Below, in pieces: positions 8,967 to 15,698 of a DNA stretch of 64,000 nt. The notes beneath the pieces are model-generated. The model did not search any database. It worked only from the letters and a program-made list of their open reading frames with translations, and was not told where the DNA came from. Location of the stretch: positions 1 through 64,000 of the forward strand of contig NZ_QSBV01000005.1 of assembly GCF_003465825.1 (NCBI RefSeq), in the 5' to 3' direction. The translations under genes were made by a program, and so were the position numbers. Origin of the DNA: Collinsella sp. AF02-46-1 (lineage in GTDB: Bacteria; Actinomycetota; Coriobacteriia; Coriobacteriales; Coriobacteriaceae). The number at the start of each line of letters is the position of its first letter. Position 1 is the first letter of the stretch.

Positions 8967-10019
8967 GTGAAAACGGGTATTTCGATTTATCTTTCCAGCC
9001 CTCTGCAGGATATTGAGCGGACGATTGAGCGTGGTGCCGCGGCGGGTGCGCGCTACGCGTTCACCTCACTGCATATTCCCGAGGATGGGGGAGCGGCGTA
9101 TACCGATAAGGTCCGTCATGTGCTGTCGCTGCTTTCCGCCCGCGGCATTGCGCTCATTGCCGATGTGGGGCCGCGCACGTGCGATTTGCTCGGGCTTGAG
9201 CGCATCGAGGACCTGCGCGATCTGGGGTTGGAATACCTTCGTTTGGACTATGGCTTTAGCGCCCGGCGGGTCGCGGAGCTGTCCGGTGTATTTCGCATTG
9301 TGGTCAATGCATCGACGGTGAGTTCTGATGAAATCGCATCGTGGCGTGAGGCCGGTGCCGATGTGACTCGTTTTGCCGCCTGTCACAATTTTTACCCCAA
9401 GCCTTATACCGGTTTAGCTCTGGAGGACATTGCTCGGGTGAATCTTCGTCTTGCGGCGCTTGGATTCGAAATCATGGCTTTTGTGCCGGGTGATGCCAAC
9501 GTTCGCGGGCCGGTATTCGAGGGACTGCCGACGGTCGAGGCACAGCGCGGTCGCGCGTCAAAGGTTGCCCTCAACATGCTTGAGCTCGCACATGGCGCCG
9601 ATTGCGACATTGTGTTGGTCGGCGACCCCGATCTTTCCGATGCGGGCTGGGCGCAGTTTGCTCAAGTTTCCGCCGGATACGTGGACCTGCAATGCGAGCT
9701 TGAGTCTGGTTATGCCTATGTACGTGGGCAGATTCATCACGACCGGCCCGACTCGAGTGTCCTCATCTTTAGGTCTCAGGAGTCACGTACGACGCATAAG
9801 CCGGATTCCGTGCCGACGGATGCCGGAGCCGGCCTGCCGCGAAAGGCGGGGTCGATCGCTGTGAGCAATAGCGGATATGGGCGCTACGAAGGCGAGCTTG
9901 AGATTGCGCGGGTCGATCTTCCCGGTGACGAGCGCATGAACGTTGCGGGCCATATCACGCCCGAGGCAATGGAGCTGCTGCCGTTCATCAAACGCGGATT
10001 CGGGGTACGGTTCGTTTAG
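8967..10019 (+). CDS. mupG: MupG-like 6-phospho-N-acetylmuramidase (DUF871)
   Basis: 350 residues. The N-terminal TIM-barrel domain begins MKTGISIYLSS and includes FTSLHIPEDGG, with a C-terminal cyclophilin-like part from about residue 240. The family (formerly DUF871) includes MupG of Staphylococcus aureus, which hydrolyses MurNAc-6P-GlcNAc inside the cell. Its position after murQ and a MurNAc-type EIIBC supports that role: the disaccharide would be imported and phosphorylated, split by MupG, and passed to MurQ. GTG 8967 has AAAGGAG at 8951-8957. Residue-level confirmation of the active site is not possible here. Confidence 0.85.
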   Translation: MKTGISIYLSSPLQDIERTIERGAAAGARYAFTSLHIPEDGGAAYTDKVRHVLSLLSARGIALIADVGPRTCDLLGLERIEDLRDLGLEYLRLDYGFSARRVAELSGVFRIVVNASTVSSDEIASWREAGADVTRFAACHNFYPKPYTGLALEDIARVNLRLAALGFEIMAFVPGDANVRGPVFEGLPTVEAQRGRASKVALNMLELAHGADCDIVLVGDPDLSDAGWAQFAQVSAGYVDLQCELESGYAYVRGQIHHDRPDSSVLIFRSQESRTTHKPDSVPTDAGAGLPRKAGSIAVSNSGYGRYEGELEIARVDLPGDERMNVAGHITPEAMELLPFIKRGFGVRFV

Positions 10020-10111
10020 CGTGTGACCCGTGGGCTACAATTGGCCCATCATACGAAGGCGCCTCGTGTGGCGTGTGCCTGCGTTGGCCGATCTATATTC
10101 GGAGGATTCCC

Positions 10112-10471
10112 ATGACCGTACTGTTTGTTGAATATCCCAAGTGCTCGACCTGTAAGAAGGCCAAGGCATGGCTGGACGAACACGGGGTAGAGTATATCGA
10201 CCGCGATATCGTTTTGGACAATCCCACGGCTGATGAGCTTGCGACCTGGATTGCTCGTTCGGGACTGCCGGTGCGGCGCTTCTTTAATTCGTCGGGCATG
10301 AAATATCGAGAGCTGGGCCTGAAGGCGCGTCTAGATGCGGGCATGACGGATCGGGAGTGCTACGAGCTGCTGGCGACCGACGGCATGCTGGTCAAGCGTC
10401 CGCTGTTGGTGGGCGACGACTTTGCGATTCCCGGCTTTAGGGAAGCAGCTTGGACCGAGGCGCTGCTGTAG
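10112..10471 (+). CDS. ArsC/Spx-family thioredoxin-fold protein
   Basis: 119 residues, thioredoxin fold of the ArsC/Spx/YffB group. The CSTC motif near the N-terminus (FVEYPKCSTCKKAKAWLDEHG region) and the PVRRFFNSSGMKYRELGL block are typical. The family includes arsenate reductases and Spx-type regulators that contact RNA polymerase. Small stand-alone forms like this are usually annotated only as ArsC family, and no arsenic genes are nearby. ATG 10112 follows GGAGG; the longer open frame from 10073 has no ribosome site. Confidence 0.8.
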   Translation: MTVLFVEYPKCSTCKKAKAWLDEHGVEYIDRDIVLDNPTADELATWIARSGLPVRRFFNSSGMKYRELGLKARLDAGMTDRECYELLATDGMLVKRPLLVGDDFAIPGFREAAWTEALL

Positions 10472-10543
10472 CGGCTGCGGAAAGTGCGACCCGTTTTGAG
10501 TGCTCAGGGTGGGACGTGTTTTCCATCGGCGGGCTCGCTCGGC

Positions 10544-10954
10544 TCAATCCTCGAGCTGTGCCCATTCGTGCGGATCGTAGACCTTTACGTGCTTGTTGGG
10601 CTTGCCGCTCCAGTACTCCTCGTCCATAAAGGGCAGATATGCCTGAACACCGGGGCAGATAAAGGGAATCCGCTGCTGTTGCAGTCGCTCGCGCTGTCGC
10701 TGCTCCAGGTGCGCCTCGGATATGACAGTCGGCATACCGGACAGCTCGACGAGGCTTGACTGGATTCGCTTAAGGTCGGGGAGTCCCGCGTGCCATGACA
10801 TCCGCATGATCAAAAAGGATGCACGGCGGTATTTTGCCTGCATCACCGTGATGGCGGGGCGCAGAGTGGGATGGATTTTGTCCCGTTCGGGCCAAAGGTC
10901 AGCAGTGATCTCGAGGCCCAGGGTCTCCCATAGGTAATCAAGCTCTTCGTCCAT
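10544..10954 (-). CDS. Uncharacterised 136-residue protein with PGVQAYLPF motif
   Basis: Function not recognised. The C-terminal half contains QRQRERLQQQRIPFICPGVQ and then AYLPFM, which recalls the N-terminal part of MarR-like proteins that continue into a winged helix. Here the protein ends about 25 residues later, with no helix-turn-helix. It could be a truncated member or a stand-alone domain. It lies convergent to the ArsC-like gene and divergent from the tRNA pair. ATG follows GAGG at short spacing. No membrane segment or signal peptide. Confidence 0.6.
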   Translation of the reverse strand: MDEELDYLWETLGLEITADLWPERDKIHPTLRPAITVMQAKYRRASFLIMRMSWHAGLPDLKRIQSSLVELSGMPTVISEAHLEQRQRERLQQQRIPFICPGVQAYLPFMDEEYWSGKPNKHVKVYDPHEWAQLED

Positions 10955-11114
10955 GGCGCCTCGATATCTACGTGATCATTGATACTTCGATTGTGTTGCC
11001 TGGTGCTATCGTTTTCGCGGTAGAATCTGCCAACGGTTGACGGCTACCGCTCGCGGCGTTTTGTCCTTCGTGTGCAGCGGTCGACTTCACAGGTCCTTCA
11101 CGTGTTGGCCGTAT

Positions 11115-11141
11115 TTGACTGAATTTCAAAAAAGTCATAAT
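11115..11141 (+). promoter_or_regulatory. Possible tRNA promoter
   Basis: TTGACT at 11115-11120 is a good -35. The best -10 is CATAAT at 11136-11141, only 15 bp away, so the assignment is tentative. It is about 80 bp before tRNA-Gln. Confidence 0.35.
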
Positions 11142-11220
11142 TGGGGCTTGCGTCACGGCCGAACTTCCCGTATATTTCTTTCTTGCGCAAAGGCACAGCC
11201 GAGCGCAGCGATGCAGTCAT

Positions 11221-11294
11221 TGGGATGTCGTCTAATGGCAGGACAGCGGATTCTGGTTCCGTCAATGGGGGTTCGACTCCCTCCATCCCAGCCA
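11221..11294 (+). tRNA. tRNA-Gln (anticodon CTG)
   Basis: Full cloverleaf: acceptor TGGGATG with CATCCCA, D arm GTCT/GGAC, anticodon stem GCGGA/TCCGT with loop TTCTGGT (anticodon CTG at 11253-11255), T arm GGGGG/CCCTC with loop TTCGACT. G73 and an encoded CCA end it. Confidence 0.95.
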
Positions 11295-11311
11295 TTGCAT
11301 TTGCTACATAT

Positions 11312-11388
11312 GGCCCGTTCGTCTAGCGGTTTAGGACGCCGCCCTCTCAAGGCGGAGATCACCAGTTCGAATCTGGTACGGGCTACCA
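11312..11388 (+). tRNA. tRNA-Glu (anticodon CTC)
   Basis: Cloverleaf with acceptor GGCCCGT/ACGGGCT (a G-U first pair), D arm GTCT/GGAC, anticodon stem CCGCC/GGCGG and loop CTCTCAA (anticodon CTC at 11346-11348). The T arm contains TTCGAAT, and CCA is encoded. It lies 17 bp after tRNA-Gln, so the two are one transcript. Confidence 0.95.
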
Positions 11389-11398
11389 AAATTGAACG

Positions 11399-11426
11399 CC
11401 CGGGCCTCGTAAGAGACCCGGGTTTT
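11399..11426 (+). terminator. Terminator after the tRNA pair
   Basis: CCCGGGCCTC pairs with GAGACCCGGG (one mismatch) around GTAA, followed by TTTT. Confidence 0.8.
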
Positions 11427-11485
11427 GTGTATTGACCGATATTTAAGGCGCGCGTTGAGTCTGCCGCCCGGACCGAGGAGTTGTC

Positions 11486-12403
11486 ATGGACCTGCCTATC
11501 AGCTTGGAAGACATCACGTATGCCGAGAACTATCTGGCGCAGGGCGACCTGGCTACGGCGACGCCGCTGCTGGAGCGTCTGGTGGAGCTTGCCGAGGAGT
11601 ATATCGACGCTGAATGCAAGACGGAGGAGAAGCGCCAGTACTTTAGCTTCGACAGCAAGTTTGAGCGTCTGGCCTACCGCCGCGTGGAAAAGGATCCGCG
11701 CGAGCTGGTTCAGGTCGAGGTGCCCTTTGATCGCCTGTATTCCGACATGGCGTATGCCTACATTCGCCAGCAGGATTATGTGAGTGCTCGGAATGCCCTG
11801 ATGCAGGCCGTGCGTTGGGATCCCATGAACTGCAACTATCGCTTGGACTTGGCCGAGCTGTTCCGCGCGCTCGAGGACAAGCAGGAGTGGGCATCGCTCT
11901 CGTTCTCGGTGCTGGAGCGCGCGAGCGACGGTAAGTGCGCCGCACGCGCCTACACCAACTTGGGTCAGTACTTCTTGGAGCCCGAGGCCGAGAACATTTC
12001 GGCTGCCGTGGGCTGCGCGCGTCTGGCGCTGCGCCTGGCGCCCAATGATGCGCATACGACGCGCCTGCTCAACAAGATCCATACCACCTATCCGGATGCC
12101 GCGGACGAGAGTGACGACCATGTGATGGGTGAGCTCGCCCTGCAGGGCGTGCCGACCTCGCCTTCGGCCGAGATCGCCATCTGCCTGATCATGTGCGCGA
12201 CCGATGCTGCAAGCGACGGCGACAAGCAGGAGGCGACGCGCCTGACGGTCCGTGCCCGCGACCTGGTGGGCGAGGAGGCATGCGCGGCGATTATCAAGCT
12301 GGTGCGCGAGAGCGATGCCGAGCTTAATGCCGAGCGCAGGGCAAAGCGCGAGGCTGCGGGCTCAAACGCCGATGGCGCCAAGGAGGCCGGCGATGCCCAG
12401 TAA
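11486..12403 (+). CDS. TPR-like helical repeat protein upstream of smpB
   Basis: 305 residues, acidic, mostly helical. Residues ~85-210 read as degenerate tetratricopeptide repeats (DRLYSDMAYAYIRQQDYVSA, then LDLAELFRALEDKQEWASL, then ARAYTNLGQYFLE). Such proteins mediate protein contacts; no enzyme motif is visible. The C-terminal tail is Ala/Glu/Lys-rich. It overlaps smpB by 11 bp, so translation is coupled. The ATG follows GAGGAG. Specific function unknown. Confidence 0.75.
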   Translation: MDLPISLEDITYAENYLAQGDLATATPLLERLVELAEEYIDAECKTEEKRQYFSFDSKFERLAYRRVEKDPRELVQVEVPFDRLYSDMAYAYIRQQDYVSARNALMQAVRWDPMNCNYRLDLAELFRALEDKQEWASLSFSVLERASDGKCAARAYTNLGQYFLEPEAENISAAVGCARLALRLAPNDAHTTRLLNKIHTTYPDAADESDDHVMGELALQGVPTSPSAEIAICLIMCATDAASDGDKQEATRLTVRARDLVGEEACAAIIKLVRESDAELNAERRAKREAAGSNADGAKEAGDAQ

Positions 12404-12863
12404 GCGCGAGCGCAAGCTCATTTCCAAGAATCGCTCGGCACATCACGAGTACTTTATCGATGAGACGTTTGAGTGCGGTATTGAGCTGAGCGGTACCGAG
12501 GTCAAGTCGATTCGCGAGCGCGCGTGCCAGATTACCGATACCTTCGCACTGATTCGTGGTGGGGAGTGCTGGCTCGTCGGCCTGCATATCCACCCTTATA
12601 GCCATGGTGGCGTGTGGAATCGCGATCCCGACCGTCGGCGCCGTCTGCTGCTGCACCGCAAGGAGATCGACTTTCTTGACGGCAAACTTCGCAACCGCGG
12701 CTATGCGCTGGTGCCGCTGGAGCTCTACTTTAATACCGACGGCCGCGTAAAGCTGCTGCTGGGCCTAGGCCGCGGCAAGAAGCTTTACGACAAGCGCGAG
12801 GATATGGCCAAGCGCGATGTCCAGCGCGAGATCGACCGCGCCCTCAAGGAGCGCAATCGCTAG
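12393..12863 (+). CDS. smpB: SsrA-binding protein SmpB
   Basis: Binds tmRNA and delivers it to stalled ribosomes. 156 residues, family length. KLISKNRSAHHEYFIDETFE, the GTEVKSIRERACQITDTFA core, the HIHPYSHGGVWN segment and the basic C-terminal tail (GLGRGKKLYDKREDMAKRD) are all diagnostic. ATG 12393 follows AAGGAGG, within the end of the TPR-like gene. I do not recognise an ssrA gene in the following 200 bp. Confidence 0.96.
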   Translation: MPSKRERKLISKNRSAHHEYFIDETFECGIELSGTEVKSIRERACQITDTFALIRGGECWLVGLHIHPYSHGGVWNRDPDRRRRLLLHRKEIDFLDGKLRNRGYALVPLELYFNTDGRVKLLLGLGRGKKLYDKREDMAKRDVQREIDRALKERNR

Positions 12864-12875
12864 GCGTTCTGTATA

Positions 12876-12942
12876 AGTTGCGGTGGAATACGGACTGTTT
12901 TGCCTGTTTGAGGGGCTATTCAGTCCTTATTTCACCGCAACT
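12876..12942. repeat. 22-bp-arm inverted repeat after smpB
   Basis: AGTTGCGGTGGAATACGGACTG (12876-12897) is matched in reverse complement by the segment at 12921-12942 with only two mismatches, around a 23-bp centre. No T-tract follows, so it is not a standard terminator. Arm and loop sizes resemble the 57-bp palindromes elsewhere, but the sequence does not. Confidence 0.65.
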
Positions 12943-12961
12943 GCGGGGGTCTCATCTTGCT

Positions 12962-12988
12962 TATACTGTTTTGACACATATGTCTCAA
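12962..12988 (+). promoter_or_regulatory. -10 element and 18-bp palindrome upstream of flavin reductase
   Basis: TATACT at 12962-12967 is a good -10 without a clear -35. TTGACACATATGTCTCAA (12971-12988) is a palindrome with one mismatched pair, placed over the expected start of transcription. A repressor site is the natural reading, but no regulator can be named. Confidence 0.4.
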
Positions 12989-13071
12989 AGGTGGTGTCCG
13001 TTGTGGGCGCCGCCTTTTTTGTGGGTACATACATCCATGAGGTTCCAACCCGCGTTAGGGGAGTGATTGTT

Positions 13072-13575
13072 ATGGACAAAACTGCGTTCTTTACCATGCC
13101 GAGCGGTCTGTACGTGGTGAGCGCCGCGGCAGACGGGCTGCGCGCCGGCTGCGTCATCAACACTGCGGTGCAGGTGACGTCCATGCCGCCGCGCATTTCG
13201 GTTGCCGTGAACAAGGACAACGTCACCTCGGGCGTCATCGCTTCGGCCAAAGCGTTCGCGCTGACCGTGATCGATCAGACCGCCGATATGCTCTACATCG
13301 GTAACTTTGGGTTCCGCACCAGCAGCGATTATGACAAGTTTGCCAAATACGAGACCCGCGAGACGGCTCTGGGCATGCCCTATGTGCCCGAGCACGCGGC
13401 GGCCCTGTTTAGCTGCCATTTGATCGACACTGTGGATGTTGGCACGCATCTACTGTTTATCGGCGAGGTCGAGGATGCCGAGCGCTTGAGTGACGAGACG
13501 CCGCTCACCTACGATTACTACCATAAGGTCCTGAAGGGCAAGACGCCTCCGAAGGCGTCCTCGTATCAAGGCTAG
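13072..13575 (+). CDS. Flavin reductase-like domain protein
   Basis: 167 residues of the flavin reductase/FMN-binding split-barrel family. Diagnostic parts: PSGLYVVSAAADGLRAGCVI, then VTSMPPRISVAVNKDNVTSG near residues 40-60, typical of FMN-binding reductases found in high-molecular-weight rubredoxins of anaerobes. It is followed 90 bp later by a rubredoxin gene with its own promoter, so electron transfer between the two is likely. ATG 13072 follows GGGGAGTG; the frame is open far upstream, but that part has no ribosome site. Confidence 0.82.
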   Translation: MDKTAFFTMPSGLYVVSAAADGLRAGCVINTAVQVTSMPPRISVAVNKDNVTSGVIASAKAFALTVIDQTADMLYIGNFGFRTSSDYDKFAKYETRETALGMPYVPEHAAALFSCHLIDTVDVGTHLLFIGEVEDAERLSDETPLTYDYYHKVLKGKTPPKASSYQG

Positions 13576-13592
13576 AAATGTTTTAAAAATAC

Positions 13593-13620
13593 TTGCATTA
13601 TATTATTGAGAATCTATACT
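13593..13620 (+). promoter_or_regulatory. Promoter of the rubredoxin gene
   Basis: TTGCAT (13593-13598) and TATACT (13615-13620) are separated by 16 bp, 45 bp before the ATG. The surrounding bases are AT-rich compared with the neighbourhood. Confidence 0.6.
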
Positions 13621-13664
13621 GATAAATGAAGTACATCACCAGTCGCGTTTGAGAGGAGAACATC

Positions 13665-13808
13665 ATGGCTGAGGAGAAGAAGACGTATAAGTTCGTGTGC
13701 GTCGTTTGCGGTTACGAGGTTGAGGTCGATACGCCCGAGCTGCCCGAGGATTATGTGTGCCCGGTGTGTGGCGTCGGTCCCGATCAGTTTGAGCTCGTCG
13801 AGGAGTAG
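13665..13808 (+). CDS. Rubredoxin
   Basis: A 47-residue iron protein that carries single electrons in anaerobes. Two CxxC knuckles are visible: CVVCG at residues 12-16 and CPVCG at 32-36, with the conserved [15 protein letters not shown] segment. The N-terminus is [20 protein letters not shown] precedes the ATG. Its partner may be the flavin reductase just upstream, in oxygen or peroxide detoxification. Small but unambiguous. Confidence 0.95.
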   Translation: MAEEKKTYKFVCVVCGYEVEVDTPELPEDYVCPVCGVGPDQFELVEE

Positions 13809-13847
13809 CTCGCAGACACACGGCGAAAGCCGAACATAGCTCTGTCC

Positions 13848-13882
13848 AAGGGCCTCGGTCGAATTCTCGGCCGGGGCCCTTT
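13848..13882 (+). terminator. Terminator after rubredoxin
   Basis: AAGGGCCTCGG pairs with CCGGGGCCCTT around TCGAATTCTCGG, ending in TTTT. Confidence 0.8.
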
Positions 13883-13951
13883 TCCTCCGCCCCCAAGGGA
13901 TCACGGTTGCTGTTGGCCGATCCTGTCTGTTGTGAGTCCGGCCGACCTTTT

Positions 13952-14008
13952 GTCTCAATCTGTAACATCTAACGGTGGAAATTGGGCCCACTTGTTACAT
14001 ATCGAGAC
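13952..14008. repeat. 57-bp palindromic unit A1
   Basis: Begins GTCTCAATCTGTAAC and ends GTTACATATCGAGAC, arms with two mismatches. First unit of a two-unit array with an 80-bp period, between the convergent rubredoxin and mntH genes. It lacks a T-tract. Confidence 0.9.
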
Positions 14009-14031
14009 AAACCAAAACCGTCCGGCAGAAG

Positions 14032-14088
14032 ATCTCAATCTGTAACATCTAGATATCAAAAGCGGGTCTAGATGTTACAGATTGAGAC
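14032..14088. repeat. 57-bp palindromic unit A2
   Basis: Its 21-bp arms are perfectly complementary, from TCTCAATCTGTAACATCTAG to the matching right arm, around a 13-bp centre. It starts exactly 80 bp after A1. Confidence 0.9.
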
Positions 14089-14115
14089 GTTTGCCTGGGT
14101 AGGTACCCCGTCCCA

Positions 14116-15372
14116 TTACATCCCTGTCAACAACACGACATCGAGAATCGTCACGACGGCACCGATCCCTACGAGCAACGCGTTAAGTGGGTGCGAGTTG
14201 GCGTATTTGCCCATGACGCGGGACGAACTGGTGAGTCGTATGAGCACAAAGACCGTAATCGGCAGCTGAAGCGACAGCAGTGCCTGACTCCAGATGAGAC
14301 CCTCAAAAGGATTCGGGACGATCAGGCACGCCGGCACTGCGCCGACGAAACAGACCGCCACTCCAATCGATGAGTGCCGGTCGTGGATGTCGTATTCCTC
14401 GTCGAACATGCCCGCGGTGATGGTGCCCGCCGCCATGCCCGCTGTCACGCTACTCGAGAGACCCGCGAACAGCAGCGCTACCGCAAAGATGGTCGAGCTC
14501 GCCGGGCCTAAGATGGGGGAGAGCGTGGCCGCTGCGACGGCGAGGTCGTCTACGACAATGCCGTGCGCAAAGAAGGTCGTTGCGGCCAGGATGACCATGG
14601 CCGAGTTGATTGCCCAGCCCACGCCCATCGAAAAGAGCGTGTCGAAGAGCTCGTAGCGTAGACGCTCTTCGATAACTTTCTCGCCTTGGCCTTCGAAGTG
14701 CATGGATTGGATGACCTCGGAGTGCAGGAAGAGGTTGTGGGGCATAACGACCGCGCCCAGGACACTCACGATAATCGCGGCCGAGCCGCTGGGCATACTG
14801 GGTGTGATCCAGCTTGCGGCGGCCTGCGGCCAGTCGACCTTGACCAGTGCAAGCTCGGCCAAAAACGAGAGTCCTACCACGCCTACGAAGGCGATAATCC
14901 ATCGCTCGGCGCGCTTGTAGGAGCTCGTCATGAGCATCGCCATCGATACTGCCGCCACGATGACGCAGCCCGCGCGCACGGGCAGCCCAAAGAGCATCTG
15001 GAGCGCGATCGCACCGCCCAGGACTTCGGCCATGGCGGTGGCGATGGTCGCGAGATAGGCACTGGCGAGTACCGTGCGCCCAACGAAGTGGGGGAGGTAA
15101 CGTGTCGTGGCCTCGGCAAGACAGGCGCCCGTGGCGATACCCAGGTGTGCCGCGTTGTGCTGCAGCACAATGAGCATAATCGTGGACAGCGTGACGATCC
15201 ACAGCAGCGCGTAGCCAAACTGCGAGCCCGCGGCCATATTGGAGGCCCAGTTGCCCGGATCGATAAAGCCGACGGTCACGAGCAGCCCAGGGCCGATATG
15301 CCGCGCAATGTCTAGGCCTCCGTGACCACCAGTGCGTCGGGAGCCAAAATGATGTTTGAGATGGTTGATCAT
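14116..15372 (-). CDS. mntH: NRAMP-family Mn2+/Fe2+ transporter
   Basis: Proton-coupled divalent metal importer, 418 residues, about eleven membrane segments. The metal-site motifs are intact: DPGNW in TM1 and MPHNLFLHS in TM6. Start chosen at the ATG at 15372 (MINHLKHHFG) with AGGAG upstream; the frame opens 12 codons earlier without a good ribosome site. A DtxR/MntR-like sequence lies about 50 bp upstream, consistent with repression by metal. Monocistronic on the minus strand. Confidence 0.93.
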   Translation of the reverse strand: MINHLKHHFGSRRTGGHGGLDIARHIGPGLLVTVGFIDPGNWASNMAAGSQFGYALLWIVTLSTIMLIVLQHNAAHLGIATGACLAEATTRYLPHFVGRTVLASAYLATIATAMAEVLGGAIALQMLFGLPVRAGCVIVAAVSMAMLMTSSYKRAERWIIAFVGVVGLSFLAELALVKVDWPQAAASWITPSMPSGSAAIIVSVLGAVVMPHNLFLHSEVIQSMHFEGQGEKVIEERLRYELFDTLFSMGVGWAINSAMVILAATTFFAHGIVVDDLAVAAATLSPILGPASSTIFAVALLFAGLSSSVTAGMAAGTITAGMFDEEYDIHDRHSSIGVAVCFVGAVPACLIVPNPFEGLIWSQALLSLQLPITVFVLIRLTSSSRVMGKYANSHPLNALLVGIGAVVTILDVVLLTGM

Positions 15373-15419
15373 GGTGCGCTCCTGCGTGCCGTTTGCTTGA
15401 CGCCGCAAAGGATACCCGT

Positions 15420-15448
15420 TTTAGGCTAAAAAGTTAACCAAGACTAAC
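15420..15448 (-). promoter_or_regulatory. DtxR/MntR-like operator upstream of mntH
   Basis: TTAGGCTAA followed by GTTAACCAAGACTAAC resembles the TTAGG-type half-sites used by DtxR-family metalloregulators, and GTTA/TAAC are inverted. It sits where the mntH promoter should be. The regulator is not encoded in this window. Confidence 0.4.
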
Positions 15449-15511
15449 AAAATATTGGTCCAGCGGGGATTGGTTGGTGCATTGGGGACATGCTGTTCTG
15501 CTCCAAAAGGT

Positions 15512-15564
15512 GTACGTCAGCCTCCAAAGATGTCGTTTTTTGACATGTTTGGAGGCTGATGTAC
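15512..15564. repeat. 23-bp-arm hairpin upstream of gltB
   Basis: The arm GTACGTCAGCCTCCAAAG.. (15512-15534) is complementary to 15542-15564 with two exceptions, around GTTTTTT. It lies in the divergent mntH-gltB space (15373-15698, which has no gene). There is no T-tract beyond the stem on either strand. Confidence 0.7.
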
Positions 15565-15698
15565 GCGTTTGATGGCAAGACGTAGATGTCCCGCGTGCGT
15601 TACGCGATTGTTTCGAAACGGGTGGGAAACACAGCGGACCGGCGATGCTCCTAGTATGCCTATTCAACTGACTGTCATATTTCTAGGGGAGGATCGCG

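Noticed and set aside
12864..13071. tmRNA gene (ssrA) after smpB
   Set aside because: No tRNA-like acceptor end or tag-peptide frame could be recognised; only an inverted repeat and a promoter-like region are present.
13952..14088. Transcription terminators
   Set aside because: Stems are strong, but no T-tract follows on either strand. The same units also occur between divergent genes at 30.0 kb.
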